Shown piece by piece: positions 11,401-23,685 of a DNA stretch of 64,000 bases. Source of the stretch: Pristionchus mayeri (lineage: Eukaryota > Nematoda > Chromadorea > Rhabditida > Neodiplogasteridae). The position numbers and the translations under genes are program-made. Within the stretch, counting starts at the first letter, position 1; each line of letters opens with the position of its first letter. The stretch is taken from the NCBI GenBank assembly GCA_036245805.1, contig BTRK01000005.1, forward strand, positions 32,965,469 through 33,029,468, given 5' to 3'. Below the pieces are notes generated by a model that did not search any database, was not told where the DNA came from, and worked only from the letters and a program-made list of their open reading frames with translations.

Positions 11401-13058
11401 CTTGGCCTTGGTCATAATCGTCACTTGATAGTTTCCGTCGGCACTGAAGTATTCCACATCACGAGTAAAAATTTTAATAAGGAACGACTACATCCAGTCG
11501 CACATGTATACGCACCGTCAAAGATACTTTTCGTTGAAAGTGCCGATACATGAATCATTGTTTTGATATGACTAAGACATGGAAATGCTTACTTGTTGTA
11601 CAAAACGATGTCAGGAAGCCAAATAGTGTCGGAAGGCACATAAAGTACCTGAAATCATTCGTTGAGTTACGTGAATGTACAAGTATGGTCAACCTCAACA
11701 CCCCCATACTCTTCTGGGTCCCATCGAAGTTTGTAGTCGGTCCAGCTCTGAAATCTCATGATGTGTTCCCATCAATTTTTTTTGGACATAAACACAATAA
11801 AAAATAGAACAAAATTAATATATTAAATAACCCACATGCTGCAACCACACATTCGTCGTCATGATCTGGTTTTTCTCGTGCTGAAAATATTGATTCCAAT
11901 TCATAAACATATTTTTCCGATGTTGTATTTGTCCCTGCTAGCCTAACTAGGTGGAAGTCTGATTGGCACCAACGCTCTAATCATCGTCACCCTCTCACTC
12001 TCTTAGTGCGTACATCCATCAATCAATCATCGCGTCTCCTGACACTCCCGTGGTCATTCCCCTCTCCCCTCTACTACTACTGATGCAACGAAATGAGAGT
12101 TGTTTGCGACGAGAAGAAGAACATCACCCATTTTCCTCTCTCTCACTCAAAGTGATCTACTGAATCTGACAACAGGTTGATGGGGAAAGTTTGAAATGCG
12201 AAAAATCTTCCGGAGAAATCACGAACCACATCGAGAAGTTGGGAGAGTTTGAGCTTGAATTTGACGACGAGTGTCTCGGTATTGTTGTCGACAGGACGCA
12301 CGAGCTGAAATAGCATCAAGATTACTGATTGTTTTATTCCCTTTGCCATCTAGGTATGATGTTGTAATTATTATTATTATTATTATTATTATTTCTGTGT
12401 TATGTCTATTTTTTTCTCATGATGAAGTGCTATTTAGATAGTAACATTATTTTGATGACATATTTATTGCAATTGCAGCATTGTTTTACTTTGTGGTCGA
12501 CGCACAACTGCACATCAAAATTGCGTATCCCTACTCAAAGTCAAGGAAATGAGTTTCTTTGCCTCCGAATTGTCAAGCAATGACTTCTTTCCGACTATAA
12601 AGGGAGGGAGAGGGGCGCAGTGTGATTTATCGCCAAAATGTTCCCTCGTGCTCTCTTTCTCTCCACATCTCCTTCGAAATGCGACACTTCCCCCCTCTCA
12701 TGTCTGAATCTCTTCGGGAGATTAAAACCATCGTCAGAACAACAAGCGATGCCAATTGGACAACAATTGGAGTTTGCAATACTTGTCGTCGTCTCTTCGT
12801 TGCACACATTCTCGACCAGAAGAGTAGCGAGAGGATGTGTAGAATGAAGAAACCGTGTCGTTTTTCGAAAACAATATTCGCTTGAGAGGTGTTTTCCTAC
12901 CAGAATTACCATCTCTTTTTGGAATAAATATGACAAGGAATACCTTATTGTAGTCTGAAAGCAGATCCTCAAACAACCGATTCGCGTCCCGATTTGCTTC
13001 TACGCATGGAACTCGGTAGATGAGAAAGACAGCGCATGTTATCAGGAATATTGACGAC
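8410..13058 (-). CDS. unc-63: Nicotinic acetylcholine receptor alpha subunit, UNC-63/UNC-38 type (levamisole receptor)
   Basis: Nineteen exons join in frame on the minus strand: 12944-13058, 12227-12304, 11836-11880, 11694-11747, 11593-11648, 11351-11443, 11236-11297, 11118-11161, 10942-11026, 10719-10794, 9999-10106, 9802-9905, 9628-9734, 9432-9524, 9293-9355, 9104-9172, 8982-9035, 8767-8871 and 8410-8550, about 516 residues. Visible in order: a hydrophobic signal segment ([16 protein letters not shown]), [32 protein letters not shown], the Cys-loop [15 protein letters not shown], and the alpha-defining vicinal cysteines in [10 protein letters not shown]. Then come M1, M2 ([20 protein letters not shown]), M3, a short Ser/Asn-rich cytoplasmic loop and a C-terminal M4 after [11 protein letters not shown]. 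By family it is a pentameric cation channel at body-wall muscle. Remembered UNC-63 sequences fit best; UNC-38 is the alternative. The initiator Met exon upstream of 13058 was not found. Confidence 0.92.
12367..12393. repeat. (ATT)n microsatellite
   Basis: Nine or so perfect ATT units in the first large intron of the receptor gene. Confidence 0.9.
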
Positions 13059-16000
13059 CTGAAAAGGCAGAAACTGTTTAAATATGTTGCTAAAATGCTA
13101 TTTCATCATAGCTGTTTTTACAACTTTCTAATTGTGAGCGCTAACCGTGAAAAAGATACCAATTGAACGTGTTTCGGCACCCTGCCAAGCTGAGATGGCT
13201 TGCTCGCGAGGGTTTCGATTCAAGTAGACACTCTGGCACTGGCAGAAGTGAAGGGAACTCGAGAAGAGAATCGGGGAGAGAATCACTGAAACGACAAATA
13301 TAAAATTATGAAAAGCAATCACCAAATGCTCTGTCTATATATGTACTAATGATGCGCACTGCAAATCTTCAGTCACAAAACCACTTTTTAAAAATATTTT
13401 ATGTATTTATTACAAATATGAATTATTAGATACTAGATAAGTTAAAAACAACTCACACGTGCCGCCGCCTCGTTGGCGCGTATTCCTCACTCCAAGCAAG
13501 AGACCTGAAAGAAATGATATATATTTGATAATGAGCTAGAAAAGACTACTCGCTTCATTTGCTTCCATAATAACACGTAGCTTAGCTCTGCGCAGACGCC
13601 AGCGTTCGATATTTTAAAGTTACCAAGATGGATAGCGAACAGCCCACCAGGCTAGGGCAGGCTAAACTGCTGTGATATTCCAGGTGCGTAATAGAAAGTG
13701 CAGAGATAGTGGAAGAGGCAGTTTACAAAGTTAGAAAGAGCCTGAAGAGGCGAGGCAGAAATGGCGCGGAGTCACGACGTAGCGAGAGATAACGAATGGT
13801 AGCAATAATATCTCTACCTCTCCCTCAGAGGTCACGAGACCGTAATTGCGAGGATCGCTTTTAATCTCGAATTGCCAACTCTCCCACTAGCCTTGATGAG
13901 GTGCCCGCTCTCTTCGGTGGCCGTCGCGTGTCTTCTTTCCCCATCGTTGACGTCCTTCTCCGGTTCATCGCATCATCGACGTTTTCCTCATCGGCGGACG
14001 TCCCCGAGGGACCCGCGGCGCTGCAATTTTAGAATTATTTTGTTAGCAGAATTATTTTGGATAAATTCAGCATACACACGCCTTTCTGACGTCATTCTGC
14101 CCTGCATAATTGAATTTGTGTCCGAAGAAGAATATTTTTAGCCTCGATAAGAAGCGTTTCAAAGAACTTGACCCATTTTAACAATGGATATTGTTCGAAT
14201 CCAAAGAACGTCGCGTTTGGATTTTCTCTCGCTCAGTCTCTCCACCCTCCATTCCCACGGAAATTGAATCAGCGACCACCCAGTGAAATATGATTGAGTG
14301 TCGACGACGAAAACATAGACACACTCACTTTCTTCACAATCGCCTTCACTTTTGCCATTTTTTGCATGATTTTCACAACAACAAAAAAAGTTTTTTCTCA
14401 TAATTTGATTGTAAAGCAGACCTTGTATTTGTTGGCTCAATGTTGCCCCTGTGATATATGGCAACGTGCCCACGCCCGAATAGCTGCCGATCGAAAGCTG
14501 AAATTTTATTTATTTAATTGCATAATAATATAAGCAAAGTAACATCAATTTCCCTTAATTCAGATCTTCCAAAATGTGTGCCGCTAAGAAGCACCTATTT
14601 AGAATGCCGATTTATCAAGTTATCCAGTACAAAAGTTACGTGTATCCCAGTTCTTTGTATTTACCACTCAGATGTTCGGAGGGATCACATACCTTCTCAT
14701 CAATGTCGCTGTTAATACGTCACTCTATTCAGACCGGAAGTTGTCGGGGACTGTGAAAAAAACAAAACATTCATGAAAACACGTGATTAGAGTAGGAAGG
14801 ACACGAGCTTCCGCGGAGCAAAAAAAAAGTAGCATGTAACTGGCAGAGAGAAAGACTCAACGAGGCGGAAAGATTCGAGAGGGGCGAGCAACGGACTAGC
14901 TGAGGAAAAAAAAGAGAATTGAGGAACCAAGGGAGAGTTGAGACGGCGCTGGGGGAATCAATTGAGTAGGGGGTTGTGAGAAGCCCCCTCTCCCCTTCCT
15001 CCTCTTGAGAGTTGAGGAGGGAGAGAGGAGTGAGAGGAGTGAAAGCGAGATGTGATGTAGTGAGGAAGAGAGGGATGGAGACAGGGAGAGGAGGAGAGAG
15101 AGGAGCAAAGGCGATATGAAAAACGAGCTGAACAGATACGCGAGATGTCATATTTAGAAGTGGCTGCGGGGGCGATCTCAATACGAGTACAGGAGTAGGA
15201 CAAACAATGGGTTCTGAGCGTATTCGCCGTTTTTCAAATGGTTTTTAGCGGATCGTTGATTCGATTTGATAATATGGTATCCTCTTCCACCAATTGGTTT
15301 AATTACACATTTCGCTATTGAATATTAATCTGCATCTTGAAAACCTACTCGATTGACTTATGCTCGAAATAAGATAGATAGTCAGCAAACACCTCGGCTG
15401 TCACTAATGAGGAAAGAAAAGAAGAGGAGGCGACTCTGCTATGGAACTTCTCTCGATCCTCCCTCCCCTTGCCTTTCGCCGTAGGCCTCGCAATAGTAAG
15501 ACTGAACAGAAAGACCATTAATTGCAGAACAGGCTTCAATACCCAAACTAAGAAGTGAAAATATGCTCAAAGCGACTTCTAGTGAGCAGCAGGAGGAGGA
15601 GGCGCGGGCCATAAGTAAAGACGCGGTAATCCCCTCCCTTCCCTCCCTCTCTTCCTCCTCTCGTTTGTGGGCGAGAGGGAAGCAAGCAGGCATTAGTGGA
15701 CGGGGCTTTCCCAACTGCACGATTGGAAGCGCCCAAGTTGCCAAAAAAGTGAAAATCGATTGAAAAATTCCGAACAAAACGTTTACGATCCGTAGGCGAA
15801 AGATTGGAGAGAATGTGTACATCAGTTTGGAGCAGTTCTCTTTGCACATTTTCTTCCTTTGTGAGTGACAGTCGGTCGCATGTCGAAATGAAGAAACTCG
15901 CGAGAAGAGAAAAGAGGGGAGAAGGCGGAAGGGCATTGAAGAGAAAGGAAGAGGGGGGGCGCAATGTTTTCTGACCACATGACCACGAGTCTTTCTTCGA

Positions 16001-18605
16001 ATTCGACTAGGATTGCAGCGGAGATAGGACGAGGATGATGCGTCCTTTCTGAGAATAGCGGTGCATGCGCTTACTTAATCGCGAATGAGGGCGATCCAAT
16101 TGCATTGTCATCTGAATTGTCAGTCAACAAGAGCATCGCCGGAGTTCCCTATTCAATTTTGACGTCGACAGCACGCAATAGGTTTTATCACGAAGACGTG
16201 TAGAATCGGGTGAAACATCGAATTGAGTATCAGAATTGAGCGATCGCGTGACATGACGACTAATGCCAGAGTAAACTTCGGAGTGATTTGAGAGCTAGAG
16301 GGAGAGAGGAAGAATGGAGAATGAGGCAGGAGTCACTCCACAGCAAGCAACAGTTGTGTCGTTTGAGAGAGGGAAGAGATGAGGGTGCCTCTCTTTCTCA
16401 GGTATCCCGGATGTGATACTCCGACTCTGACTCTATCTCACTCCTCGCTCGGAAATGTATGACCTGTCAAGGCTGACCCGTTGAAGAAGCGAAAATCGTT
16501 AAGTGGCTTGTTCCAATGTGTGATGATTTGCGGAGAAAAACTAATTGTTTGCGAAAACAGTAAAGGTGAACAAGTGCTTATTGAACAAATATGCGCATTT
16601 TGTGGCAAAACTATACGCGGGGATGAATATCGCAATCGACAAAGAACAGTTTTCGATCATCCTAATTTCTCGTCCAATTTGATCAAGCTCGGAAGCAACG
16701 CAGACTCGCCGCGCAATCGAATTTGCGCGGATCCGCAGAGAGTGCGGGGTGAGGATACGAACTGCTCTACTTGGTTGGCTTTTGAATCATGTCGCATTAA
16801 GTTTAACTGAAGTTCGATATATTTAAGAATAATAAATACCCAGTTGGCGTTGTAAAAAATATGCCGAGCAATCAAGACAGCCTCAAAATTAGAGCGAGTT
16901 CCCACTGCGAGAGAGGGAGGGGAAAGAGGGAGAAGGCAGTACGTATTCATTGTGAGGGGAGGAAGAGGGAAGAAGAGAACTGGGCAGTGTGTCTCTGTGT
17001 CGTTGTCGATCGATGCAAGGGAGAAGGAGGAGGATGCGGAAACATGCACAGAGAAGGCCCCCATTCTCTTCTCCCTCTCCCCTCACTCCCCTCTTCCTCC
17101 CTGCTAAGACCCCGTCCTCCTCCCCTCTCTTTCTTCCCTACTTGAGCGATTACTCATCATAAGAGCTTTTCCCCGCGAAGGGTCCTAAGCACTCGAAGAA
17201 CTAGGAGTGACTCAGAGTGACTGTCCGATAAATTAAGTACGGTCAACAATTTAAATGATAATAAAATAAACACACAAATAACGTGATGAAACTGATGCAT
17301 TTGTTGTGCCAAAATGTTTCATTCTTGAATAGATGTAACCAGCGAAATTCAATCAGGGAACCGATAACCTTAAGAAACCCGATCGAAAGAAGGCGGAAGT
17401 GCAACGTTGATTGGAAAGAGTGAATTCCGCACAATTCAACTTCTTATTCACAGACTTCACATGCCCTCATCGGCCAGAGAATACGAGTGAATTCACTGAA
17501 ATGAGGAAATTTGGTTTCTCTACGGTGCTTATCTCGAACCGCAGTTGTGCGCCGATTACTCACTCGAATAATGAGTTCGTCGGTGCGATCTTCTCCGTCA
17601 TTATTACTATGATGGGTGAGACATAGAGGAGAAGGTGCTAATCGAGGTGGTCACTTGCTCTATTGAAAATGAGAGGAGAGGATATGAAGGGGTTGCCTAA
17701 GCACAAAGGTCGCGGCAAGACCGCTCCTCAGTGCCACTAACGTTCATGGAGAAAATAAGAGAGAGAGAGAGGGGGGGAGGGCAAAAATGCAATTATTTTA
17801 AGCAATATAATTGTTATCTAAGGAGTGATGATTCTAGTTCGCTGATCGCAATTCCAGAGAAAAACAACAAAATTCATCCAAGGGAAAATTGCAGGAATGT
17901 ACACTTTTTGTCGCCTATATTGTCCCGAAACGAATTTTTCCATCGTACATATTGCAAAAAAGGTAAATGAAATTCTTTAAATAAATCTCAGGTTAAATAT
18001 CAAGTATAAATTCAAATTCTGAGGTTTTAATCTCCAGAACAATCTTTCCCATTGTGTCTAACGATTCCAGAAGGCCGTCTCCAGGTACGGTAGATTATCG
18101 ATTCCGTTTCCACTCTCGTTTTTCACATTGTCAATTCAAATTAGTGGGAAAAAATGACAAAACACGATCGGAATCGAACCAATTCCACTTCGATCTAACA
18201 TTGTCCCGAAATAGCTAATTTACAAAATATTTAACCGGGACAAATGGTTGATAATTTTAAGGACCATCCCAATGAATCGCGAGGACGTGCAATACATGCG
18301 AGGACATACTGGCAGAAGGGGTTCACAAATCTACCTGTGATATCGACCACAGTGACTTCAAGGTACTTGTATCGAGCTAACTGTTGTTAATGAGAAATTG
18401 GGTCACGTCTTTTCTTCGTATCAGAAAAAACTTGTTCTTGAAATTAGTTAAAAAGTTACTTCAATTACCACTCTCGTTCTCCCGCACATTTTGATGATAA
18501 AAGTGTTATTAGATATATTATATAACAATTTCTACAAATTTTCATTGGGCATCAATTTTCTGAACACATTTATCGATAATCAACATAGAAATGTTTAGGA
18601 AACCT
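13059..18605. other. Upstream region of the receptor gene: possible 5' exons, purine-rich tracts
   Basis: The receptor gene's start exon should lie here on the minus strand. Two exon-like segments have good signals: 13141-13287 (acceptor gtttcag; donor GTTAGC) and 13453-13501 (acceptor ctttcag; donor GTGTGA). Neither contains an ATG, so they could be 5' untranslated exons. A further ATG exon candidate reads MQKMAKVKAIVKK before a GTGAGT donor near 14330-14370, but its phase does not fit directly. Strongly purine/pyrimidine-biased blocks at ~14850-15110, 15420-15970 and 16880-17140 create long chance open frames. A hairpin around tgtcccgaaatagc and its partner lies at ~18201-18245. No other gene is supported. 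Confidence 0.45.
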
Positions 18606-19103
18606 CTAGTCGCTTGGGAGTTGAGCAGTGAGAGCTTTCTGGTTCTCCTCTATCTCGTCAATGACGAGAGAGTGAAAGTCGGCCGGAGGTTTGAAGTCAT
18701 CAATCTCCTTATGATTCGACTGAAAGGAATCAGGGTGCACATTTCGATATAATACCATTCCTTGTATACATCCAATGTATGTTACTAAAATAAAGTTTCG
18801 AACATTTGTATTATAAACCATTCGTTTCAAATACCTTGGGATCATTGTGGACGATGCCATCTTCGGGCTTCTCGGTCTCTTCCGACATATTTGTCTCTAC
18901 CTCACGGACATCCTTCGTCTACACTGATCTACTGTTAATCGATGAAAATGTGTCACAATGGACGTTGTTCATGGGAAATAGCTCTTCTGTTTACCGGAAG
19001 AGCACTGCGGAAATGAAATTGTTACTGTGGAATATGTGAGTGAACAAGGGAATCGATAATATAGTGCCTGAATCAAGTCGTCGACCTTGTGGGCGTTGTC
19101 CAT
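18606..19103 (-). CDS. Small helical protein of the three-exon ~80-aa family (member 1)
   Basis: Minus-strand exons 19068-19103, 18835-18918 and 18606-18719 give about 77 residues: MDNAHKVDDLIQ, then TKDVREVETNMSEETEKPED..VHNDPK, then a last exon with SNHKEIDDFKPPADFHSL and ending ALTAQLPSD. The exon boundaries and motifs KVDDxI, TNxS, DPK and H(K/E)EI match the paralogs at 40612-41019 and 23686-24065. The middle exon is more acidic and less hydrophobic than in the others. The first donor would be CAG|GC rather than GT, so either a GC-AG intron is used or the copy is failing. A foldback element (19138-20200) sits 35 bases upstream of the start. The family resembles the C-terminal half of the nematode DUF148 / SXP-RAL2 domain, but I am not certain of that link. 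Confidence 0.5.
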
Positions 19104-19137
19104 GGATTTGGCGGACAATAGTAAGATTGCAGCCATA

Positions 19138-20200
19138 GTTGCCCACCACTGGCGGCGGCAAGTGGGGTAGTGCTCATCCACGACCCCCTATTCATGGTGA
19201 AAAGTGAGGTAGTGCTCATAGACGTATAGGGGGTCATGGTCAAAAAATCAATGTTAGGTGATGGGTAGGTCAAGATTAAGTACTGTACCAATCAACAGTA
19301 CAGTACTTCCTGATACCGTATATAGCTACCGTAACCCTGTTTACCGCGAACTGATTTTTTTTCAAAAATTGAAAATACCGTACCCTAATTTAAAAATCAA
19401 AGTAGCGTAACCAATCGATAGTACAGTACCACCAGATACCGCATCCCACTACCGTAACCCCGACTATCGCGAACTAACTTTATTTTTAAGATGTCCTGGT
19501 GACGTACACTATCGGTCTGGCGTCGTGAACGATCGATTGTACAGTACCCAACTGACTACCGTAACCCAGTTCCTTGGGTCAGATCTAGTTCCTTGGGTCA
19601 AACATTTTTCTAAAAATTCTAAATCTATAATAAAATTATTTTGAAGTATCCCACCGTAACTCTAATTAGTGTAGAACCAATTTATGATCGATTTAGGATT
19701 TTTATAAAATGATTTTGGATTTTTAGAAAAATGTTTGACCCAAGGAACTAGATCTGACCCACGGAACTGGGTTACGGTAGTCAGTTGGGTACTGTTCAAT
19801 CGATCGTTCACGACACCAGGCCGATTGTGCACGTCACCAGGACATCTTAAAAATAAAATTAGTTCGCGATCGTCGGGGTTACGGTAGTGGGATACGGTAT
19901 CTGGTGGTACTGTACTATCGATTGGTTACGGTACTTTTATTTTTTAATTAGGGAACGGTGTTTTCAATTTTTTGAAAAAAAATCAGTTCGCGGTAATCAG
20001 GGTTACGGTAGCTATATACGGTATCAGGAAGTACTGTACTATTGATTGGTATAGTACTTAATCTTGACCTACCCATCACCTACCATCGATTTTTTGACCA
20101 TGACCCCCCTATACGTCTATGAGCACTACCTCACTAAAAAAGTGGGGTAGTGCTCATCCATGAATAGGGGTTCATGGGTGTCGCCGGCGGCGTGGGCAAC
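19138..20200. mobile_element. TA-flanked foldback element, family G (copy 1)
   Basis: A 1.06-kb near-palindrome starts gttgcccaccactggcgg and ends with its complement ccggcggcgtgggcaac, each side flanked by TA (19136-19137 and 20201-20202). The arms match through the whole length, including cagttccttgggtcagatct in both orientations near 19565 and 19755. No coding frame. The TA duplication and short terminal motif suggest a non-autonomous Tc1/mariner-type element. Related arms occur at 45247-46213. A tiny derivative with the same end (tagttgcccaccgatggcgg) lies at ~21950-22010. Confidence 0.8.
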
Positions 20201-20202
20201 TA

Positions 20203-20895
20203 TGATTGCTGCTGTGGATGAAAACCTTAGAGGATGTTTTGAGTGGAAAATTTCTATTTTTAAGCGTATCGATGTCATTTATGACAATTGCATTAAGAAA
20301 TTTCTCACATTTCTCAGAATCGTTTTGTAAGTTCGAAATGATAAGGTTACATTATTGGATGTTCCCTATTCCCGACGTATGATTGGACGTTGGCTTCGGT
20401 TTTCGGCTTCTTCAGACATCTTGGTTTATTACTCACTGCACATCGAGTCAGATTGGATAGAAAACCTCTTTTGCATGATAACATAAGTCGAAGGGACGGA
20501 TCACATATCGATGAGCGGCGATCAGGCGGAATGGAAATATCATTTGCACCTTTCGCATGCAAATGTGAAAGTTAGTATGTGCATGTCAAATAGAGATAGC
20601 AATTCAGCTAATTTTTATTCTCAACTCAACCGGCATCCTCGCCCACAGGGAATCGGTGAAGAGAGCGAGAGGGCACGCGGAATCGAGAGAGCAAAGAGAT
20701 GGGAAAAGAGTGCGAGTTCAAAATCAGCTATTTTTCACTTCCCACCTATCAATATTCGACACCATAAATCTTTCGGCGATAAGTTTTCTCATATTTGAGA
20801 ATAGATTTTGGATCTTTTTTTAAAACATTTTATATCAATAACTTCAAACATTTATGAACATATCACATCATCATATTTATCCTGACGTCAGGCAC
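20203..20895. other. Intergenic DNA
   Basis: No splice-bounded exon or family resemblance was seen. Open frames on both strands overlap each other and lack support. Confidence 0.5.
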
Positions 20896-20959
20896 AATGG
20901 TCCTGCAGGAGGGTGACTTCAGTGTGGAGGGAATGGGGATCTTCGGTCTCAGAGCGTCG

Positions 20960-21334
20960 TTAGGTCAAGGGATGGGATCTTCTTTGGCTTCTCTGGTCAA
21001 CTGTAGGGACGATCGTGACGGATCTCCGTTGAGCATCGAAGTAGATCATCCTGCCGCCGAACACCTGACTTGCGCCGGTTAGGAACTCACAACGCAGACA
21101 GCGGGGCTTTCTTGACGGTAGATCACTCGAGACGATGGGAATCCGTCCGTGCTCCTCCTCTTGAAGTGTACCAAGTAGGCGATACTCTCCGGGTTGCCCA
21201 AGCTGACGGGAGAGGATTCCCCAAACTAGGTCGGAAAAGAGCGGGGTCAGGGACGACCGCCCATCACGAGCGCTAGAATGGAGAATGGAGAATGGAGAAT
21301 GGAGAATGGAGAATGGAGAATGGACAATGGACAA
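20960..21334 (-). other. Uncharacterised minus-strand open frame, possible captured exon
   Basis: The frame reads ...GILSRQLGQPGEYRLLGTLQ, then EEEHGRIPIVSSDLPSRKP, then RCLRCEFLTGASQVFGGRM and IVPTVDQRSQ before a stop. Composition and lack of low complexity make it more protein-like than its surroundings. No start codon or splice sites fit well; its annotated N-terminus is only the translated GGAGAAT repeat. It may be a fragment of a gene or transposon. Family not recognised. Confidence 0.25.
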
Positions 21335-21335
21335 T
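21276..21335. repeat. Tandem heptamer repeat (GGAGAAT)n
   Basis: About seven GGAGAAT units followed by two GGACAAT units, at the edge of the open frame at 20960-21334. Confidence 0.9.
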
Positions 21336-21389
21336 GAAATAAATTTATGAACAATGAAATAAAATCCAATTTCTCACGAATTTGAGCTG

Positions 21390-22264
21390 TGAAAACCGTA
21401 AAATGCGTTTTTGACGTCATGGCACCTGGAGCCTGCAAAGATTATGGGAGGAAAATGAATGTGCCTACCGTTTTCAGCACATTCGAATACCTAAAATTAC
21501 ATTTCGCTTTTATCGTTGTTTTTCTTCTTTTACTTACATGCGCCTTTGTCGTTGCGCAATGCAGTATCTCAATGGAATGTAATACAACATAGCATTTTGA
21601 AAGAAAAAAATTACATTCTAGGACAAATTCAGGAATGCAACCTTATCATTGCAAACATTGGCTCAAAAATATTCGGAGAACATTGAGAAATTCCTTAGTT
21701 CCATTCATTAATGAACAATGATACGCTTAAACAAATTACATTTTTACATCTTTGAAACACTCTGCTTCTCTGAGGTTTTGATCCTCCGCAGATGCCGTAC
21801 CCTCATATACAAGGTCTCAGAGAGTGGGGAAACCTAGGCAAGGGGATGGCCAAAAGTTACCACAACCTTTCCCTCGAATTTTGACTTTTTTCTTAATTCT
21901 GATTCGATTCCTCACTTTTCTCTATAGACTGAGTTATGTTGTGACCATAGTTGCCCACCGATGGCGGCGGCTTGTCACCCAGTGCGTAACCATGAACAGG
22001 GGTTCAACTATGGTTGTAACTCTAGTTCATTTTCCATCTGTTGGGTTTATCAGCTGCCGATTGTGCATTAATCGCAATTTCAAAATCTGGAAGAAAAGTT
22101 CTCCTCGATTTTAAAATTGTGACCTTATCATCACTGTGAAACGATTCACGGAAAATTGAAAAATTCCTGAGTTGAGACGGGGAAATTGCTATAAAATGGA
22201 AAGAAACACCTCTGACGTCGTATCATCATAAAACAACAATTTGAATTTTTAATTGTTGCTAGTT
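21390..22264. repeat. Transposon remnants and a dispersed repeat
   Basis: About 21390-21490 matches the inner arm of the family B foldback at 50338-51226 (gaatgtgcctaccgttttca compared with gaatgtacccaccttttcag). About 21632-21740 (aggaatgcaaccttatcatt...) recurs at 26913-27030 and more weakly at 22115-22180. About 21950-22010 is a miniature with family G ends. No gene is supported. Confidence 0.5.
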
Positions 22265-22272
22265 GTATTCTC

Positions 22273-23629
22273 GGGGGGTGACAATTGCTCAAACGACAAT
22301 TGCTCAACTCTTCGCCGTTCGCTTGCAATTTGGCGCAGCGACCTGGGAGTTGTTTCATTGTAACCAGTATGCGCTCCCATACATTTGCATATGAGGGCGT
22401 TTGCCGAAGATTCGATCGGAGCCCGGCACAGAAAAAAAATTCAATTTTCCAATTTTGAGTGGTTTTGGGCTTATCGATGGCGCTGAATAAGATATGCATA
22501 CTCATTTTGTACGTAGAGCTTCCAGACGACGTTGCGTCGATTTCACATTTTGAGGCTTTCCACAGCTCAATTAAGCGCTAAAATTAGTGGGACAAGTTTT
22601 ATGGGGTGAAATTTTATGGCGAACACGCCTGTGTATTTCAATTATCATATTTTTCTAATTAAAAAATTTAAAATTCAACTTTTCGCTCCATCAAAAGCGA
22701 GCTTAGCAAATATATGGATGGAACCGCCGTGACGAGAGGATTTCAATTATGTAATTTCATCTAATTACGACATCAAACTTTTGAGAAAACTAAAGATAAC
22801 TGCTCTCAGAACAGATGAAAACGCGAGGTGGGACGCTAGGCAATGCACTGAAACTGCCAGGGGGCGTGGGATAGAGGCAGAGGAGGGGAATGCCAGAGGG
22901 TCTGAGGTCAAGTGAAGGAGGAAGATCGGACGATAACTCGCTAAATTAGGTTCAAACGGAGCACTATTTGCAACATTTCTCAAAAGTTTGATGTCGTATG
23001 TAGATGAAATTACATATTTGAAATCCTCTAGTCACGGCGGTTCCATCCATGTATTTGCTAAGCTCGCTTTTGATGGAGAGAAAAATTGAATTTTTAATTT
23101 TTGAATTAGAAAATTATGATAATTGAAATACACAGGCGTGTTCGCCATAAAATTTCACCCGAGAAAACTCGTTCCACTAATTTTAGCGCTCAATTCAGCT
23201 GTGGAATGTCTCAAAATGTGAATTCGACGCAACGTCGTCTGGAGCCAACGGAAGCTCGACGTACAAAATGAGTATGCCTAACTTCTTCAGCGCCATCGCT
23301 AACCCCAAATCAATCAAAATTGGAAAACTGACTTTTTTTTGCTGTGCCAAAATATTTCGGATCTGCTCGACTTTTAGGCAAACGCTCTTATATATTAGTC
23401 TTGTTACCAGGCGAACTTGAGTTTTACTCCAAACCGACGAATAGGGGTTCATGGTTTAGTGATTTCCATGACCATGGAAACTCAAGATCGCCTGGTAACA
23501 AGACTAGCATATGCAAATGTATGGGAGCGCATGCTGGTTACAACGAAACAACTCCCAGGTCGCTGCGCCAAATTGCAAGCGAACGGCGAAGAGTTGAGCA
23601 ATTGTCATTTGAGCAATTGTCACCCCCCA
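22273..23629. mobile_element. hAT-like foldback element, family A (copy 1), carrying a nested insertion
   Basis: The ends ggggggtgacaattgctc and gagcaattgtcacccccca are inverted repeats flanked by a perfect 8-bp duplication GTATTCTC (22265-22272 and 23630-23637). The arms share cgccgttcgcttgcaatttg and ggcgcagcgacctgggag with the other family A copies. An 8-bp target duplication is the hallmark of hAT-type transposases. The element has no coding frame of its own. It is interrupted by a family B element at 22392-23388. Confidence 0.85.
22392..23388. mobile_element. TA-flanked foldback element, family B (copy 1), nested in family A copy
   Basis: The terminal repeats tgagggcgtttgcc and ggcaaacgctct are flanked by TA on both sides. 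The arms pair through agcttccagacgacgttgcg and gagcttagcaaatatatgg. Removing it, with one TA, rejoins the family A arm sequence, so it inserted second. The other copies are at 50338-51226 and 53794-54759. Confidence 0.8.
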
Positions 23630-23685
23630 GTATTCTCATTGTTCTTACCGCGTTTGGTCTTACTACCTAGTCTTTCAGAACAACT

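Noticed and set aside
15439..15978. 179-aa minus-strand open frame
   Set aside because: It follows a purine/pyrimidine-biased tract, overlaps another long frame on the same strand, and shows no domain or splice structure.
18165..18250. tRNA-like T arm (attgg ttcgatt ccgat) on the minus strand
   Set aside because: No acceptor stem, D arm or anticodon arm can be folded upstream; the rest is AT-rich.
21455..21592. Hydrophobic open frame looking like a signal-peptide exon
   Set aside because: The DNA matches the arm of family B foldbacks (compare 51180), so the frame is probably transposon-derived.
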